In this document: piece by piece, positions 11,534 to 22,152 of the stretch
Position numbering within the stretch: the first letter of the stretch is position 1
Layout: each line of letters begins with the position of its first letter
Assembly (NCBI GenBank): GCA_010909165.1
Contig: MU008181.1
Location: forward strand, 434,001 to 498,000
Source: Anthoceros angustus
Taxonomy: Eukaryota > Streptophyta > Anthocerotopsida > Anthocerotales > Anthocerotaceae
Length of the DNA: 64,000 nt
Direction: 5' to 3'
Notes under the pieces: model-generated
Told to the model about the DNA's origin: nothing
Database searches by the model: none
The model's input: the letters and a program-made list of their open reading frames with translations, nothing else
Made by a program: the position numbers and the translations under genes

Positions 11534-13553
11534 TCAACTGCCTATGTTCCACTTCACCGTCTTTTTCTTCTTACACACAACTTCCTCCAAACCAACATAT
11601 CGTTTCAGTCTGTTCGTGCCCTCATTCTCAACAAAAGTTTCCAACACTTGTTTCCGTTGAGGTTCTTCGTCTGCCTGTGCTACTAATTGTCTCAGCTTCT
11701 GTTGAGTTTGCTCCATAATGCAGGCTATCCCAAAAGCTAAATCTGAACGCTCAAATGCGGTATCACATACTTCAAAGACATGCCGTTTAATAAAATCCAA
11801 CCGTTTTCTTTTGCCATCTCCAATTTTGTCTTACATATTGGTGCCACCAAGGGTTACTAGGCAACACAATGTGTGGAGCTTCTTGATTCGCATCCAAAAG
11901 CCATAGCCAAGTTGTTGGTATCACTACTTTCGAACATACGCTCCATTTGTTCTTCCATTTTGCCTAGCTGCTGCTGCACCATCCTTGTGTATGCCAAGGA
12001 GTTGTTGAACTTTCACCACATGCTTGCAGATGAAACCTTTGTTCCCCATTGGACATGAGCATGTAGCCCAAGGAGAATAAACATGTTCAATCACATACCA
12101 CAAGTTAGGGGTCGATGAAGACAAACAATGTGCAACAACATTTTCGCATGCGGTAAAATAAGCGAGCTAATAGGAATAGTTTCGCACCCTTCATAGCGGT
12201 TTCCTCCAAAGCCTCCAGCTTCTTGTTATGCTATCCCCTTCTTGTGAAGTCGGTACCAATAATGTCGGGCAACCACATTCACTAATTGGTGTAGTAACCG
12301 TCTAGTCTACGGCCAGCAAACTTGACTTGCTAAATCACGTTCTTTTATAAATCTATGGAATCCTTCCACTGAAGTTGTATGTTGCCCGCATGAGGCAACA
12401 TTCTAGCATTACACAACCACATATCTATAGTCTCTCCCATTGGACCTTCATATATCTCACAAAGTCTCCTTCACTTGTTCCCCACTTGTCATAAAAATTG
12501 TGTAGCATACTTCTTCCTATGGAAACACACCGTGAAGATGTGCTTGCCTGACATACATAATATCCCTAGCTCGCCCATATTGAAATTCGATTACTTTGTG
12601 AGTGCACTTTCTTCAATAAATTCGCTCCACGCTTTCCGCACATGCCACAAGCATAATAATATAGGCATATTATGATTCCACATCGAGCGAATAGCGTAAA
12701 TCGCCGACAATCATCAACAAGGAATGAACTAGGTGTCCAATCCTTGTTGATCTTTTCAACCTTCTTCCAGAACTGAAAGCCACGACAAGTGACTCGAGTA
12801 GCATCTTTTGTAATAGCCCATGCTATCGAACACCGCTCAAGTAATGGTCAAAACCCATCACGTGAATAAGTGGTAGCGATACTGCTCAACCCAAAAGTTG
12901 CATCCATAGCTAGCACATTACCATTCCCATAAAGCAACATGCAATTTAACATAAAAGGAGTTTGAATACCCAAAAGCGAAAGGTTGATTCTCGCTTGATT
13001 GGTGGAAGACTATAGACGATTTTGCTCCAACCACGTGACACCGATGTGGCATCATCCGGCTAGCTTCCATTCACCAACTTCAACTTGTGTAAGATATTGA
13101 GAACATCATATCTTTGCATATAATCATCTCTTACTAGTTTATATACCTCTCGATTGTTGATTCGAGCATACAATGCATCTTGATGCCGACGCATTATTTC
13201 ATCAACAGAACTTTGCAATATAGGCAATGCCCGATCCAATCCTTCTTTTCTTGTGAAAGCCATGCTCGACATCACGGGTAAGCCTTCGACGTGCCCATGA
13301 CATATAGCATTTGAAAGGTCGATGCCTATGTTCAAAAGACCAATCTCAAGAACCTTAGGCCACGGAGAAGTTTCTTCACCCTAAAATTTGCTTGGCAACC
13401 ATGCTTGACACTCTCTCCACGGAGGACCTTACATTTAGTCAGATTAGCACCACGTGACACTCCCACCTCCTTTTGGCGAAAGTCTTCCGGCCGTAAGAAC
13501 ACCAATACCGCAAGCCACCTCACAATGTTAATGCCTCCTAAGTAATAAAACAA
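11534..13553 (-). pseudogene. Decayed FAR1/MuDR-type (MULE) transposase
   Basis: Minus-strand frames, read 5' to 3', carry in order: a FAR1-like Cys/His segment (KHGCQANFRVKKL, about 13380-13450); a helical region (about 13060-13330); a DDE-type core including VLAMDATFGLS near 12910; FLVDDCRRFTLFARCGI then LCLWHVRKAW around 12610-12730, as in the MULE catalytic region; and a SWIM zinc finger with the pattern CxCxnGxxCKHV near 12000-12060. Stop codons and frame changes break the reading frame (for example just after the DATFG segment), so no full protein can be made. The same domains occur in domesticated FAR1/FHY3 factors. The broken frame and flanking inverted repeat favour a dead transposon. 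Confidence 0.78.
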
Positions 13554-13928
13554 TTTACATACTTCAAACCTTCTTACCTAACATATGATGCAGTATGCAC
13601 TTTTTGATCGTAGGCGAGGTAAACTCCCCGGCCCCTTAGAATCCTTCTTGTAGAAGTTCGTAGGATGGGAACTTATAGCACTCATTCCCCAATAAAGTCT
13701 CCCACTCTAGAAAAGAGTATGTGAGCCACCTTCACATGTTTTTGCTGCCGGTGCCCTAGAATGGTCATATTGAGAAGAAACCCGCTTTAGGTCAAGATGG
13801 TTAAATAACCCTAATTTAGGAAGCGCACCACAAAAGGTGTGTTAGTTGGTAACTCTTCTAAGTTAATACAAGAACTCAAATCCATATTATTATTCAGAAA
13901 TCACATTCCCCTATCCCAAAGAGAAAAA

Positions 13929-13950
13929 ACCTTAACCCTAACCCTAATCT
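13929..13950. repeat. Short interstitial telomere-like sequence
   Basis: CCTTAACCCTAACCCTAATC contains roughly three CCCTAA-like units. Plant telomeres use CCCTAAA, so this is an imperfect match and may be chance in AT-rich DNA. Confidence 0.3.
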
Positions 13951-13953
13951 CAA

Positions 13954-15096
13954 CCTTTAACCAAAATCCCTATCCCTAATCATAAGAGCGCTTGAAAACA
14001 AAGATTGAACATGCCGCTCTAAACTCGCATCTCATGCTATGCAAATGACGGGAGTTCACATACCATAAGCTTGTGAGCCAGGGTGCACTTTGGAGCCTTA
14101 AACAAGTATTATTAGTAACGTGTAAGCGGGTAGGGACGAGCGGCTTTCTCATGTCCCGTGTTGGTGGTATGTAGCGCACGGGCGTCAAAACTTTTGGCCA
14201 CCGGTTCGGATTATGCATGACTCACCATAGCATGGTGAGGGGCAAGCACATACATAGGTACATGTCGTGGCCGTGGAGGGCCGTGCGGACACACGTGCCG
14301 GCCTTAATGGCCATCGGGTATCCATTTGCAAGCGTGGGATCTCGTATGTATATAGATATATACATACATACATAGACTGTCATAGTTGTAAGTACGTAGT
14401 TAGCCCGTCTCCATACGTACATATTTACTTGTCTCGGTTTAGTGTACGCATACATCGTTTTTTCTCCGAAGGACGGACCCGCTACGGCCGCTTGAGATCA
14501 TTGGATATTGGATGCGGCTAAGCTAATAATTATCAGGCCATCTGAAGTCGCCTGTGGTTGCATTAGGGTAGGTACCTAGTCAATCCTCCAGTCTTCTGGA
14601 GGTTAAGTGTACCTATGTTGCACGCTAAAACAGTTTAGCGGGCGAAATGATTGCATGACGCGGGCCGGGGTTGGGCCTCGCCCGCCATCATTCCGGCGTC
14701 ATTGATTTCCCGTCATCTTCGATTGTTTATGACGTCGAAAAAATCTACCCGGTCACTACAGGTATACCGGTTCCCGGTCTTGGTAACTACCTACCTTCTC
14801 TCACTACCGTATCTTCCAACATCCATGCAACTTTTTACGGATGCGGATCTTCCGAGATCCTTGCCAAACGCGATTTCCGCCACCTTCTGATCTCGCACGG
14901 ACGCGCGTATGGACAACGTTTTTTTTACTTTCACGACCCATAAAAGGCCGTTTCACTAAATTTGAATTGCCCTGCGGCTTGACCCAGTTTGAAGTGGTTC
15001 CACCCTTCTAGGTACGTATCGTATTTATCTCTCTTATTATTGTTATATTACTTATAATCGAATAATTATCATCACAAATTCATATTATTAGAAATT
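13954..15096. other. No recognised gene
   Basis: Contains the right inverted-repeat arm of the MULE-like region (14301-14322), a short TATA/CATA-rich stretch (14345-14375) and small open frames with no recognisable domain. Confidence 0.4.
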
Positions 15097-15317
15097 ATGG
15101 CCGAGTCTCGTGAAGCCGTTAAGGCGGCTTCCGCCACTTCCTGGAGTCATTGCCTCTCCTTGGCGCGCTCCTCCTCTTGCTGCTTTTACAGCTCGACCAA
15201 CTTTCCGGCCATGGACCGGAGTTCCGCCTCCGCCTTCCATAGGCGGATCAGCAGCTTGTGCTCCTCCTTCAAAGCCCTCTCCTGCCCTGCCAATTTCGCC
15301 TTCAAGGCCGCCATATC

Positions 15318-18300
15318 CTATTCCAGCCGTCCAGGCAACTCCACTCGACGCCTAGTGTCGTCCAGCTCTCTTTCCAGCTCGGCGACGTCCTGCTCCTTGC
15401 TGCGCCGACAGTCCTCCTCTACCCTCAAGCAGAACTGGAGTCGTTCTATCTCCCGCTCGTGATCTCCTATCAGCCCTTGAAGGAGTCCATTCCGCTCTTC
15501 CACTACTCGGAGTCGCAGCTCCAAAGTCTTCTTCTGGCCCTCCAACTCTTGGCGCTCTCCTTCCGATTCCTGGAGCTGCAGCCGGAGATCCCCCAACTCC
15601 TTGGCACTCGCTTCCATCTCCTCACCACGGGCCATTTATCTGTTCCTATCCCGACGGTAGTGATCCCTGTTGGTCTCGCCCCCTTCGACTGAGCCTCCAG
15701 CGCCTGGCTCTGCTCCTATCGGGCAGTCTTTGCCAATTCTTTGGCCCTCTCCGCCTGCCGACGTGCTCCCTCTGCTTCTTCCTTGGCCACTTCCCTTCTC
15801 CGGCAGAGGTCCTCCGCCCGCGCCTGTGAGCATGCTTCAGCTGTTCGCACAGCTGGAGCACCTTGGCCCTGTCTTGCTGGGCGGACCTGGCCTCCGTTTC
15901 GGCGGTACAGCGCTTCTCTTCCTCTACTCTAGCGAGGGACTCCGCCTTCCTCTTAGCAGCCTGTGCTGCCTCCGCCTGACCCTGGAGCACCACCATTCAT
16001 CTCCGGGTGGCCTCCACTTCTTAGGTCTTCTCTGCTGTCCCGCAAAGTCCCCAGAGCATGCCGTCCATGACAGCCGCCAAAACTCGCCGTGTCTCCTCCA
16101 CGGCCACCGCTGGCAAGACCCCCAAGAAGTTTGCTGAGGGCATAGGTGTCTCCCGGTCCGTTAAGGACCGCTATACCGCCGCCCGGAGTGAGTCCAGATT
16201 AGGGACTCCGGATCTAATCAGGACCCTTAGGTCCTGTCCGTCCTGAGCCGGCGCTTCCACCTCCTTGGCTCTTTTCGCCGCTAACTCTTTCTCTGGTCGT
16301 CTTCGCTTGGGGTCCGGGGAAGGTGAGGGGGTCCGGGAGCCGGCCTGCTTTCCCCTCCGCGTAGGGGACTGGATTGGCTCGGGGTGGGGTTGCTGCCATT
16401 GACCCCCAGCGCCTTGGGCGGTGGGATTGGGCGCCCGCCTCCACGGCCTCTTCCGCCTCCCCGCCACTCCGACGGGAAAGATAAAGGCACCGGAGCTGTC
16501 CTTGGGCGGTGGGATTGGGCGCCCGCCTCTTCTTTGCTTCCCTTACGGTCCGTCGGGGCTCGGCGGCAGTCCGGAGCATGTTGCGGGCGGTGGGCGTGAC
16601 CAACTCCATCCGTTGTAGTAGCTCACAGGGATGGCATTGCAGTGGGGGAACCAAGAGGAGGGAAGCAGGAATATCCTTCCATACTTCCCTTGGAGGAGAG
16701 GGAGTCCGCTCCAGACGTATGGAGTCCGGAACTCCCTCCCAGTCTTCGTCCTTCTGGGTGTGTCTCGCCTTAGGTGGGAGGCCATTCGGTTCCTGCGCTC
16801 TTTCCTCACGTTCTGCCTCCGGTGGGGTCGCTAGCCCCTTGGGGCGCGCTCTCCTTCCGATTCCCGGAGCAACGGGAGATCCCCAACTCCTTGGCACTCG
16901 CCCATCTCCTCACCACGGCCATTTATCTGCTCCTATCCCGACGTAGTGATCCTGTTGGTCTCGCCCCTCGACCGAGCCTCCGCCTCCACGGCCTCTTCCG
17001 CCTCCACGGCCTCTTCCGCCTCTTCTTTGGCCCTCTCCGCCGACGTGCTCCTCCGCTTCTTCCTTGGCCACTCTTCTCCAGAGGTCCTCCGCCCACCTGT
17101 GAGCATGCTTTCACTGCTCGCAATGGAGCACCTTGGCCCTGTCTTCTTTGGGCGGACTGGCCTCCGTTTGGTGCATGGCTTCTTCCTCTACTCTAGCGAG
17201 GGACTCCGCCTTCCTCTTAGCACTGTCGCCTCACTGACCTCGAGCACCACCATTCATCTCGGGGTGGCCTCCACTTAGGTCTTCTCTGTCCCAAGAAAGT
17301 CCCAGCATGCCGTCCATGACCCGCCAAAACTCGCCGTGTCTCCTCCACGGCCACCGCTGGCAAGACCCCCAAGAAGTTTGCTGAGGGCATAGGTGTCTCC
17401 CGGTCCGTTAAGGACCGCTATACCGCCGCCCGGAGTGAGTCCAGATTAGGGACTCCGGATCTAATCAGGACCCTTAGGTCCCGTCTGGCCCGAGCGCTGC
17501 CCACCTCCTTGGCTCTTTCGCTAACTCTTTCTCCGGTCGTCTTGGCTTGGGGTCCGGGAAGGTGAGGGTCCGGAGCTGCTTCCTCCGTAGGGACCGGATT
17601 GGCTCGGGGTGGGGTTGCGCCATTGACCCCAGCGCCTTGGGCGGTGGGATTGGGCGCCCGCCTCCACGGCCTCTTCCGCCTCCTGCCACTCCGACGGGAA
17701 AGATAAAGGCACCGGAGCTGTCCTTGGGGCGGTGGGATTGGGCGCCTGCCTCCTCTTCTTTGCTTCCCTTCTGGTCCGTCGGGGCTCGGCGGCTTGGTCC
17801 GGAGCATGTTGCGGGGCAGCTGGGGCGACGGCCACCAACTCCATCCCCGTTGTAGTAGCTCCTGGGGATGGCTGTTCTGGTGGGGGGAACCAAGAGGAGG
17901 GAAGCAGGAATATCCTTCCATACTTCCCTTGGAGGAGAGGGAGTCCGCTCCAGACGTATGGAGTCCGGAACTCCGCCTGGCCCTTCTGGGTGTGTCTCGC
18001 CTTAGGTGGGAGGCCATTCGGTTCCTGCGCTCTTTCCTCACGTTCTGCCTCCAGTAGGGTCGCTAGCCCCTTCCGGAGCGCTCGTTCCTCCTCCCCTTCC
18101 TTCAGAAGGTTGAGGTGCCCCCACATATGGACAATGAACAGAGACAACGCCGACGGGGTGGCCTCTCGTTCCTCAGCTTCCTCGACTCCTGAGCAATACG
18201 GGCGAAGATGATTCGCCCCCAGTTCGCCCTCTTGCCCCTCTGAAGGGCGTGTAGGAAGACCAACAGATTGTCACCAAGGTGGTCTACCTTGGTGAGCATG

Positions 18301-18651
18301 TTCCAGTGGACGATAATCTTCGCCACTGCCCTCACTCGTCAGTCCAGTAGGTCCGACATGAGCCATCCGTTGGAGGACCGCTGCGTCCCCGGCCTCAGGA
18401 GTGCCACCTTAGCGGCCTCCACCTTCTCCTTCACCTTTAGGGGCTCCGGTGCTACGCATCTCCTCTACTGGACGATCATCGACCACCCTAAGGACCTCCA
18501 CAATCCACCTCCTCTGGTTCTCCCGCAAGCTCTTAGAGCGGATAGATTTGGTGGCTGCCGCCAACATCTTTCGGGCGTATTCCTGGACCAACGCCATGCT
18601 GTTAAAGGTCCATACTGCCTGGAAAATGTCTAGGTGCCATTCCTGCACCAT
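15318..18651 (-). pseudogene. Broken coiled-coil transposon-like ORF, internally duplicated
   Basis: Minus-strand frames, read 5' to 3', give a helical segment from 18651 (FNSMALVQEYARKMLAAA), a segment ending near 18150 with GKRANWGRIIFARIAQE (this kind of phrase occurs in plant-transposon gag-like proteins), a Pro/Arg/Glu-rich middle, and a strongly heptad-like coiled coil at 15318-15996 (for example RLQLQESEGERQELEG and ELERELDDTRRRVELP). The middle is present twice because of a 1.25-kb tandem duplication and is broken by many small indels. No protease, integrase or reverse transcriptase was seen nearby. The identity as a mobile-element ORF is inference; a decayed host coiled-coil gene is possible. 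Confidence 0.45.
15550..18060. repeat. Direct tandem duplication, unit about 1.25 kb
   Basis: Unit 1 (about 15550-16850) and unit 2 (about 16845-18060) align along their whole length. For example, the phrase at 15601 recurs at 16892, the ATG phrase at 16058 recurs at 17307, and the GGGATTGGGCGCCCGCCTCC phrase near 16423 recurs near 17646. The offset falls from about 1290 to about 1220 because unit 2 lacks many short pieces of 1 to 10 bases. Most differences are small deletions rather than substitutions. Confidence 0.85.
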
Positions 18652-19639
18652 CTCCTCCGCCTCGGCCAGCCAGGGGCCGAAATCTGGGTAGCGCCTTGTG
18701 CTGATCCGTTGCTAAGGTATGGTGGGCAAGGATACTCCTGCCAAGTTTCGAAGTAATGAACGCACTGTTCGAAGGCGAAGACCACTCGGCGCTACGCTTA
18801 GGCGTCGGAAGAGAAGGCGCCAAGGAGCGGGATGTCTGAGCGCGAGCGATTGCAGGCTTCGAGAAGGCGGTCGAGAATGGCCTTCTCTCGGTCGGGCGTC
18901 GGAAGAGAAGGCGGTCGAGAATGGCCTTCTTGGGACTCGTCCATCCCTTTTCGCCCGATCGCCAGAGTCCTGCATCGTGTACACTGACTTTACGCCGCCG
19001 CCCTTCTGGGTCGTGGTTACCTGCATAAACCGACCGTTGACAACTCTGCGGTCCTGGTCCCCTGCATGCCCATCCTCCTCTCAGCACCGTACACGTGGCC
19101 CTCGTGCCTATTACGCTCCATCCCTTTTCGCAGTTACCTTCCCCATCGAACTTACGGTATTCTACTCGGTAGCCTGTTGAGTTTAGTCCGTGGTGCCTCG
19201 GAGTTTAGTCCGGGTGTCCCTCCATTCGCTAGGGGATCCACCTTGGCCGCCGTCCTCTTGTCCATTGCCATTCCCCCTATTCAACCTTATTTCCCCTTTT
19301 CCACCTTATTTTCCACACACGCACTACAGAAAACTAAAAAAATCTGCCTGTTTCCTTCCTAAGGGGGAGTCCCTAGTTCTCTCCTTGTCCACACCTACTG
19401 CGAAACACACGACTCCTACTGTGCGATTGAAGATTTTGAGCTTCTAAGGACATCGATTGTTGTAGCATTGAGGAACCACCACTTCAAGTGGTGTGCTGCT
19501 TCTTTAGCCAGCTGCTCTTGCATGCGAACTCATCTATGGCTGCATTAGGTAGGCGCGAGCTTAGAGGCTTAAAGAATTGATGGATTGTTTTGCTTTGACC
19601 AGGTCTATCCAACAAACCATGTTGATATTAAAGCGTGAA
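18652..19639. other. No intact gene; flank of transposon-like remnants
   Basis: Short frames only. A phrase near 18870 (GGCGGTCGAGAATGGCC) is directly repeated about 38 bp later. A 'GTGTCCCTCCATT..GCTAGGGGATCC' phrase near 19208 recurs near 19712 at the start of the reverse-transcriptase remnant. Confidence 0.4.
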
Positions 19640-20795
19640 TAAACATGTTGAATATTTTTGGTAGGTCAAGGGAGTATGCCAACAAGTATCACCCGAGTAT
19701 ATCTTTTTGCTTGGGTGTCCCTCCATTTCGCTAGGGGATCCCTACCCACTGAGGTAGGGCTGCCTTACCTTCTTTTCCTTCACTCCTCGAGGTTGGATTT
19801 CGTAGGTTTTCAAGCGTCCCTCCCAAGTGCTCACGAGGCGCATCTTCTTCTGGACTCGTCCATCCCTGTGCTGCCGTCTCGCTCTTGTAAAGGAGCAGGT
19901 TCATGGCTTCGTGCTCAGCCTTGCATCCAGGCTTTCTGAATCGCACCAACGTCTTTTTCTACTGCGATGAGTTTTCGCCAGGGCCTGGTCCAACCTTTGG
20001 CCTGCTCTCTCCCGGCTTGCAGCTGTGGGGCGCCCCTTGATGACTCAGGGATCCACCTTGCTCGCTATCTCGCGGGCGGGCAGCACATAGCTACACATCA
20101 TGTTCTCGACGCATCATCAATGCTACAAGCTGTTCGCGACGTCATGTTCTCGTTGGCTAAGGAGGGTGGCTTCTTTCCTTACAGGAAGCGCCCTTATACT
20201 TTGCCCAATAGAGTTTCCCTCCGAGCGGACCTATTTTTGGCTCGTGGGGACTAGGTTTCGGTCGCGGATGTGGTTGTCACTGACCCTACTTGGGATAGTG
20301 TCAATGAGCATGTGATCCTCAACCCTCCGGGGTGGGCGGCGGAGGAATGCACCATGGCGAAGGCTAGTAAGTACTCTCCTATGCAGCCGGGGCACATCTT
20401 CATCCCCCTCGCCATCGAGATCCATGGGGCCATGGGCAAGGCCTTTTCTAGGTTCCTTAAGGCATGTGCCTTTCATGGTTCCTTAAGGAGTGGGGTTGGG
20501 CTCCCTCTTTCCTATATCATGGTTTTCTACAAGCAACGAGTGTTCATCGCCTTGTAGCGACCTTGGCCAATGCGGCGTATAAGACGACAACAAGCGCGGG
20601 TTAGGCGGCATCTTCGACACCAATGATAGGTAGCCCTTTCCTATCCCCGATTTTGACATCCTTGGCATGTTAGATTGTTACAAGATTGGCGATAATGGGG
20701 GTTAGTCCCCCATGGTCAGGTGCCCTCCTAAGGGTTGTTCCCCTTGTCTTGGGGTTGATGAGTTTTTCCATCTCTTTTTCATAATAAAGTCTCTA
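19640..20795 (+). mobile_element. Truncated non-LTR-like retroelement: zinc-knuckle and endonuclease-like tail
   Basis: Plus-strand frames carry GAGSWLRAQPCIQAF, then a Cys/His cluster (CSCGAPLDDSGIHLARY...H), then a tail with SLRADLFL, VVVTDPT, ILNPPGWAAEE, KYSPMQPGHIFIPLAIE and IHGAM. The order, with spaced D, K and E residues after a Cys-His cluster, resembles the restriction-like endonuclease tail seen after reverse transcriptases in some non-LTR elements. Stops and frame changes break the frames. The 3' end is a tail ending in AATAAAGTCTC at 20782-20792, shared with three other copies in the window (37.3, 49.0 and 51.7 kb). The copy is 5'-truncated: no reverse transcriptase core was found. 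Confidence 0.65.
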
Positions 20796-20841
20796 GTTGA
20801 GACTTAAAGTAACAATTTAACAAGGTATTTAAAGTAATTAC

Positions 20842-21003
20842 TTTTGGGTGGGTCAATTGCTTTTGGGTGGGTCAATTGCTTTTGGGTGGGTCAATTGCTT
20901 TTGGGTGGGTCAATTGCCTTTGGGTGGCTCAATTGCCTTTGGGTGGCTCAATTGCCTTTGGGTGGCTCAATTGCCTTTGGGTGGCTCAATTGCCTTTGGG
21001 TGA
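20842..21003. repeat. Minisatellite, 19-bp unit, about 8.5 copies
   Basis: Units of the type TTTTGGGTGGGTCAATTGC start at 20842 and repeat every 19 bp. The first four units have GGGTGGGTC and the later ones GGGTGGCTC with CTTT, so the array has two homogenised halves. Confidence 0.93.
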
Positions 21004-21009
21004 GGGCGT

Positions 21010-21330
21010 TCCACCTAGTAACGGAACTGAACTCCAGAGTCTATCCAGTATTCCTTACTTAAGGCCGGGGGTGAGAGCGTTACCGTGGCGGAACTGGGCT
21101 CCGCAATGGGAGGGGTGAGGGCGTTACAGTGACGGAACTGGACTCCGCAGTCGGGAGGGGGGGTGAGGGCGTTACAGTTACGGAGCTGGACTCCGCAGTC
21201 TTTCCAACGTAACTGGCCCTCGCATTCTTTCCAACAGAATTGGACCCCGGAGTCTGTCCAACGGAACTGGACCACGCAGTCTTTCGAACGGGACTAGGCC
21301 TCACAGTCCTTTACGAACATGCCTGGACCC
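21010..21330. repeat. Irregular array of a roughly 30-bp 'CGGAACTGGACTCCGCAGTC' word
   Basis: About nine degenerate copies of a word around GGAACTGGACTCCGCAGTC recur with spacers that include GTGAGGGCGTTAC. Spacing is uneven (about 25-60 bp), so this is a decayed or rearranged array. Confidence 0.7.
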
Positions 21331-22081
21331 CACAGTATTTCCACCTGTGGCTCCGCTGTCTGCACCTTGACTCCACATACTACAGTTGACTCGGTCTCTC
21401 TTCCTTGTTCGATTTCAGTTGGGTAGGGGCCGCGCGAACGCGAGCCCCCGCTGTCACAAATTATGACGTCTATTCTACCCGTAGGTAGATAGTGAGGCCA
21501 CCCCGGCCGCAGTGCAATGGCGAGGGTGACCTCAGGTCATCGGCCTTCTTGATCACCGATAGGCCCCGCCCAGGTAAGTATGGAACCCAGCGTACTCTGT
21601 AGGTTTATATTGGACATTTTAGCCGCTGACGAACTCGCTAGCAATATGGGTTATTAGTTTTCTCTCGCGATGTCCATACTCCCATACCTGGCTGTATAGC
21701 AAGCTGGTGGCTTTCGGAGACGACTTCAAGGTCTGACAAGCAGCCTTAGCCCCGAAGTATGTCATCATGTTGCAGGACTTGAATCGGTCTTAAATCTCTG
21801 TGGATGACAAGCGTCATGCAAAATGCATGAGTGACTCTCGGCCAATGGCCGGAGAAGTACCTGGCTTGTGGCGTGCTTGTTTGTGCGCAACTTCGAGTGT
21901 AATAACCAGATGCAGCCTCCGAGAAAGGAAATGCTCTGGCTTTGCCCACATCTGGCAGTATGCTGGATTGGAACTTGGTATAGTATCTGTTCCTGAGGTC
22001 CGCATTTGGATGGTTTGGGAGCGTGATTGGGCGACGATACAGCGTTGGGTTTCTCAATGATCGCTCTCGCATCTCTAAAAG
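21331..22081. other. No recognised gene; upstream region of the J-protein gene
   Basis: Both strands have short open frames without domains. Nothing else was supported apart from the expected promoter of the downstream gene. Confidence 0.4.
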
Positions 22082-22091
22082 TTTAGGGTTT
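22082..22091 (+). promoter_or_regulatory. Telo-box-like motif before the J-protein gene
   Basis: TTTAGGGTTT lies 62-71 bp upstream of the ATG at 22153. In plants this motif is often close to transcription starts and bound by Telobox/TRB factors. Function here is inferred from position only. Confidence 0.4.
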
Positions 22092-22152
22092 GATGAGAGA
22101 TTTGGTGGTTTGGTGATTTGGTGCAGTGCGGTGTGCGGAAGGAAGGAGGGCG

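Larger units (their letters stand above)
10147..14322 (-). mobile_element. Candidate decayed Mutator-like (MULE) DNA transposon
   Basis: A perfect 22-bp inverted repeat (10147-10168 and 14301-14322, containing GATACCCGATGG and its complement) brackets about 4.2 kb that contains a decayed FAR1/MuDR-type transposase on the minus strand. This fits a MULE, but the true ends, the full terminal inverted repeats and a 9-bp target duplication were not identified. The repeat is also much shorter than usual MULE TIRs, so the outer limits are only approximate. The 108-bp minisatellite sits inside the span. Confidence 0.5.

Noticed and set aside
15258-15692. Leu/Gln-rich plus-strand frames opposite the coiled coil
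   Set aside because: Complement of the Glu/Arg/Leu heptads on the minus strand; no independent evidence.
20842-21003. Open frames encoding repeated GGSIAFGW/NCLWV peptides
   Set aside because: They are translations of a 19-bp minisatellite; since 19 is not a multiple of three, all frames give repeated peptides.
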